Under the pieces are notes generated by a model that ran no database searches, had not been told where the DNA came from, and saw nothing but the letters and a program-made list of their open reading frames with translations. This document shows positions 62,752-64,000 of a stretch of DNA of 64,000 nt, one piece after another (the stretch's first letter is position 1; the number at the start of each line of letters is the position of its first letter). The position numbers and the translations under genes were made by a program. Location: assembly GCA_013396755.1 (NCBI GenBank), contig VWZF01002534.1, forward strand, positions 869,875 to 933,874. The letters run 5' to 3'. Source of the stretch: Sclerurus mexicanus. Taxonomy: Eukaryota; Chordata; Aves; Passeriformes; Furnariidae.

Positions 62752-64000
62752 ATTTTTACTGTGGTAGAAGCATCCACTGCCTCTCCCACCATTTATCTGC
62801 AGAACCACCCACTGGCCCCTCATGGGAGGTGTGAATAGTTTGCAGGGGACTCCTTTCCCATGGTCCAAGAGGGTGGAAGGACATCCAGGTCCAAAGCAAA
62901 AAGGCTACCTGAGCAATGCTGTGTATTTTCAGAGAAATCCTACTTCAACCCAGTGATCTTCAAGGGTTTTTACATTTACACATAGCAACATAATCTTAAT
63001 AATTATGTTTATGTTACAAACCCCTGGCACTAAGAAATTTCTGATTTATACCCTATTTAATACCTATCTTTTCTTGCATTTAGCAATATTGATCATTAAA
63101 AAACTCAAGTAGTAACAAAAGCAATAAAGGCATATGGTTCTTCCATATTTCAGTTTTGAAGACAGCTCCTCTTTTCCACCTACAGCACCTGTTTCTTTAA
63201 AGAGAGATTGCTCTCATGGGAGGATACTCTCACTGGGTTGATATACATCTATAATTAGCACACTGATGGTCCTCCTCAGGCCAGGAGACACTGGATGATC
63301 TGACACTTAAAGGCAGGACATCAAAATATATCCCCTCTTTTTTATAATTAACATTCCACATTAAATATTCATTAAGGCTTACATAAATTATTTCCTTGTT
63401 CAAGGCTCAACTTCTCTGTCCTTGTTCAGACAAAGCTCTCATTGAATGTGTTTACCCAGCTAAGACAAGCCATGACCACACTTTAAATCTGTTGTGCTGC
63501 CATTAGTCTTTGTAAGCCTCTGGTCTTGCCCAGAGAGAACAAGGGACAAGACAAATCCCTTCACACGTGATTCCTCTCTATTTCTACCAAAGCCACCTCA
63601 AAAAAATCCGAAACAACAACCACCAACCAGAAAACCCCCACTTCTGTTGAAACAAAACCAAACCATTCAAACACAGGAATTTTGCAGAAACAACAGAAGG
63701 AGACTCACGGGAACAGGAGGAGCTTGCACATCACCAGAGAAGGGCTTTAGCCCATGTCTTGATGGAGCTCCTTGCTGGAAGGCAGAGCAAGTGAGATGAA
63801 GAGAGGAGAAAATGGTTTCTGCCTTACATCTACTGTTTGTCAAGCCAAATCCCCACACAGGAAACATTTCACTAGAATAGTTTTGTTACAACGTGTGTTT
63901 TTCACATGTGTGGGGGGGAATTTTTTTTGTCATTTCAATGGCTGTTTTGATTGACTGAAACAAGAAGAAAAAAGCCAAGGTAAAGGCAAGGCAGATGAGT

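Larger units (their letters stand above)
57353..64000. other. Non-coding DNA, no gene seen
   Basis: Frames of up to 157 codons (60937-61410 minus) and 124 codons (59892-60266 plus) lack known motifs. A 24-base segment at 59827-59850 sits between an ATTATTTTTCCAG acceptor-like and a GTAAGT donor-like sequence, but is too short to weigh. T-run at 62739-62751. No transposon recognised. Confidence 0.55.

Noticed and set aside
1..64000. Bacterial-type systems, CRISPR arrays, rRNA or tRNA genes, intact endogenous retrovirus
   Set aside because: No regularly spaced repeats, operon-like frames, cloverleaf box motifs, or gag/pol-like peptides were seen. The CR1 and MIR relics show that the DNA is vertebrate.

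Overview
This window looks like vertebrate nuclear DNA, most likely from a bird. The main evidence is three fragments of CR1-type LINEs, the dominant retrotransposon of birds and other sauropsids. One of them ends in the characteristic tail motif TTCTATGATTCTATGA. There are also one fairly clear and one doubtful relic of the ancient MIR SINE, and only a few short simple repeats. I recognise no Alu, L1, B1/B2 or other mammal-type repeats. The low repeat load favours a bird over a turtle or crocodile, but the sequence alone does not settle this.

I find no complete protein-coding gene. The longest ATG-to-stop frame is 180 codons (12148-12690). It and the other long frames show no recognisable domain and usually have rival open frames over the same DNA, as expected by chance in 64 kb. 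I see no rRNA, tRNA, CRISPR array, bacterial operon or intact provirus. The window is best read as intergenic or large-intron DNA.

Layout: 1-11 kb is mostly featureless DNA with two CR1 3' ends (717-803 plus strand, 9299-9400 minus strand). A decayed internally repeated block lies at 11284-11502, followed by a small CpG cluster (11685-11935). A true CpG-island-like block occupies about 17735-18250 and is the best promoter candidate. A MIR relic lies at 24116-24235. CpG-retaining or homeodomain-motif-rich blocks that resemble conserved enhancers lie at 24660-25170, 26150-26640, 32430-33240 and 35190-36500. A truncated CR1 on the minus strand lies at 38370-38535. A small CpG cluster ending in a strong splice donor lies at 57245-57352. 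The rest is AT-rich DNA with scattered homopolymers.

Several short segments have the form acceptor, open frame, donor (15170-15346, 46975-47100, 50320-50391), and one has a non-coding exon form (17129-17291). The 50320-50391 segment is the best, with a branch-point-like motif, a pyrimidine tract and a 72-nt phase-neutral length. All of these remain candidates, because pseudo-exons of this kind are expected in long non-coding DNA. Islands of CpG and homeobox-type motifs in otherwise gene-free DNA fit a regulatory desert beside a developmental gene. That is inference, and I cannot name the gene. I found no evidence for a new multi-gene biological system here.
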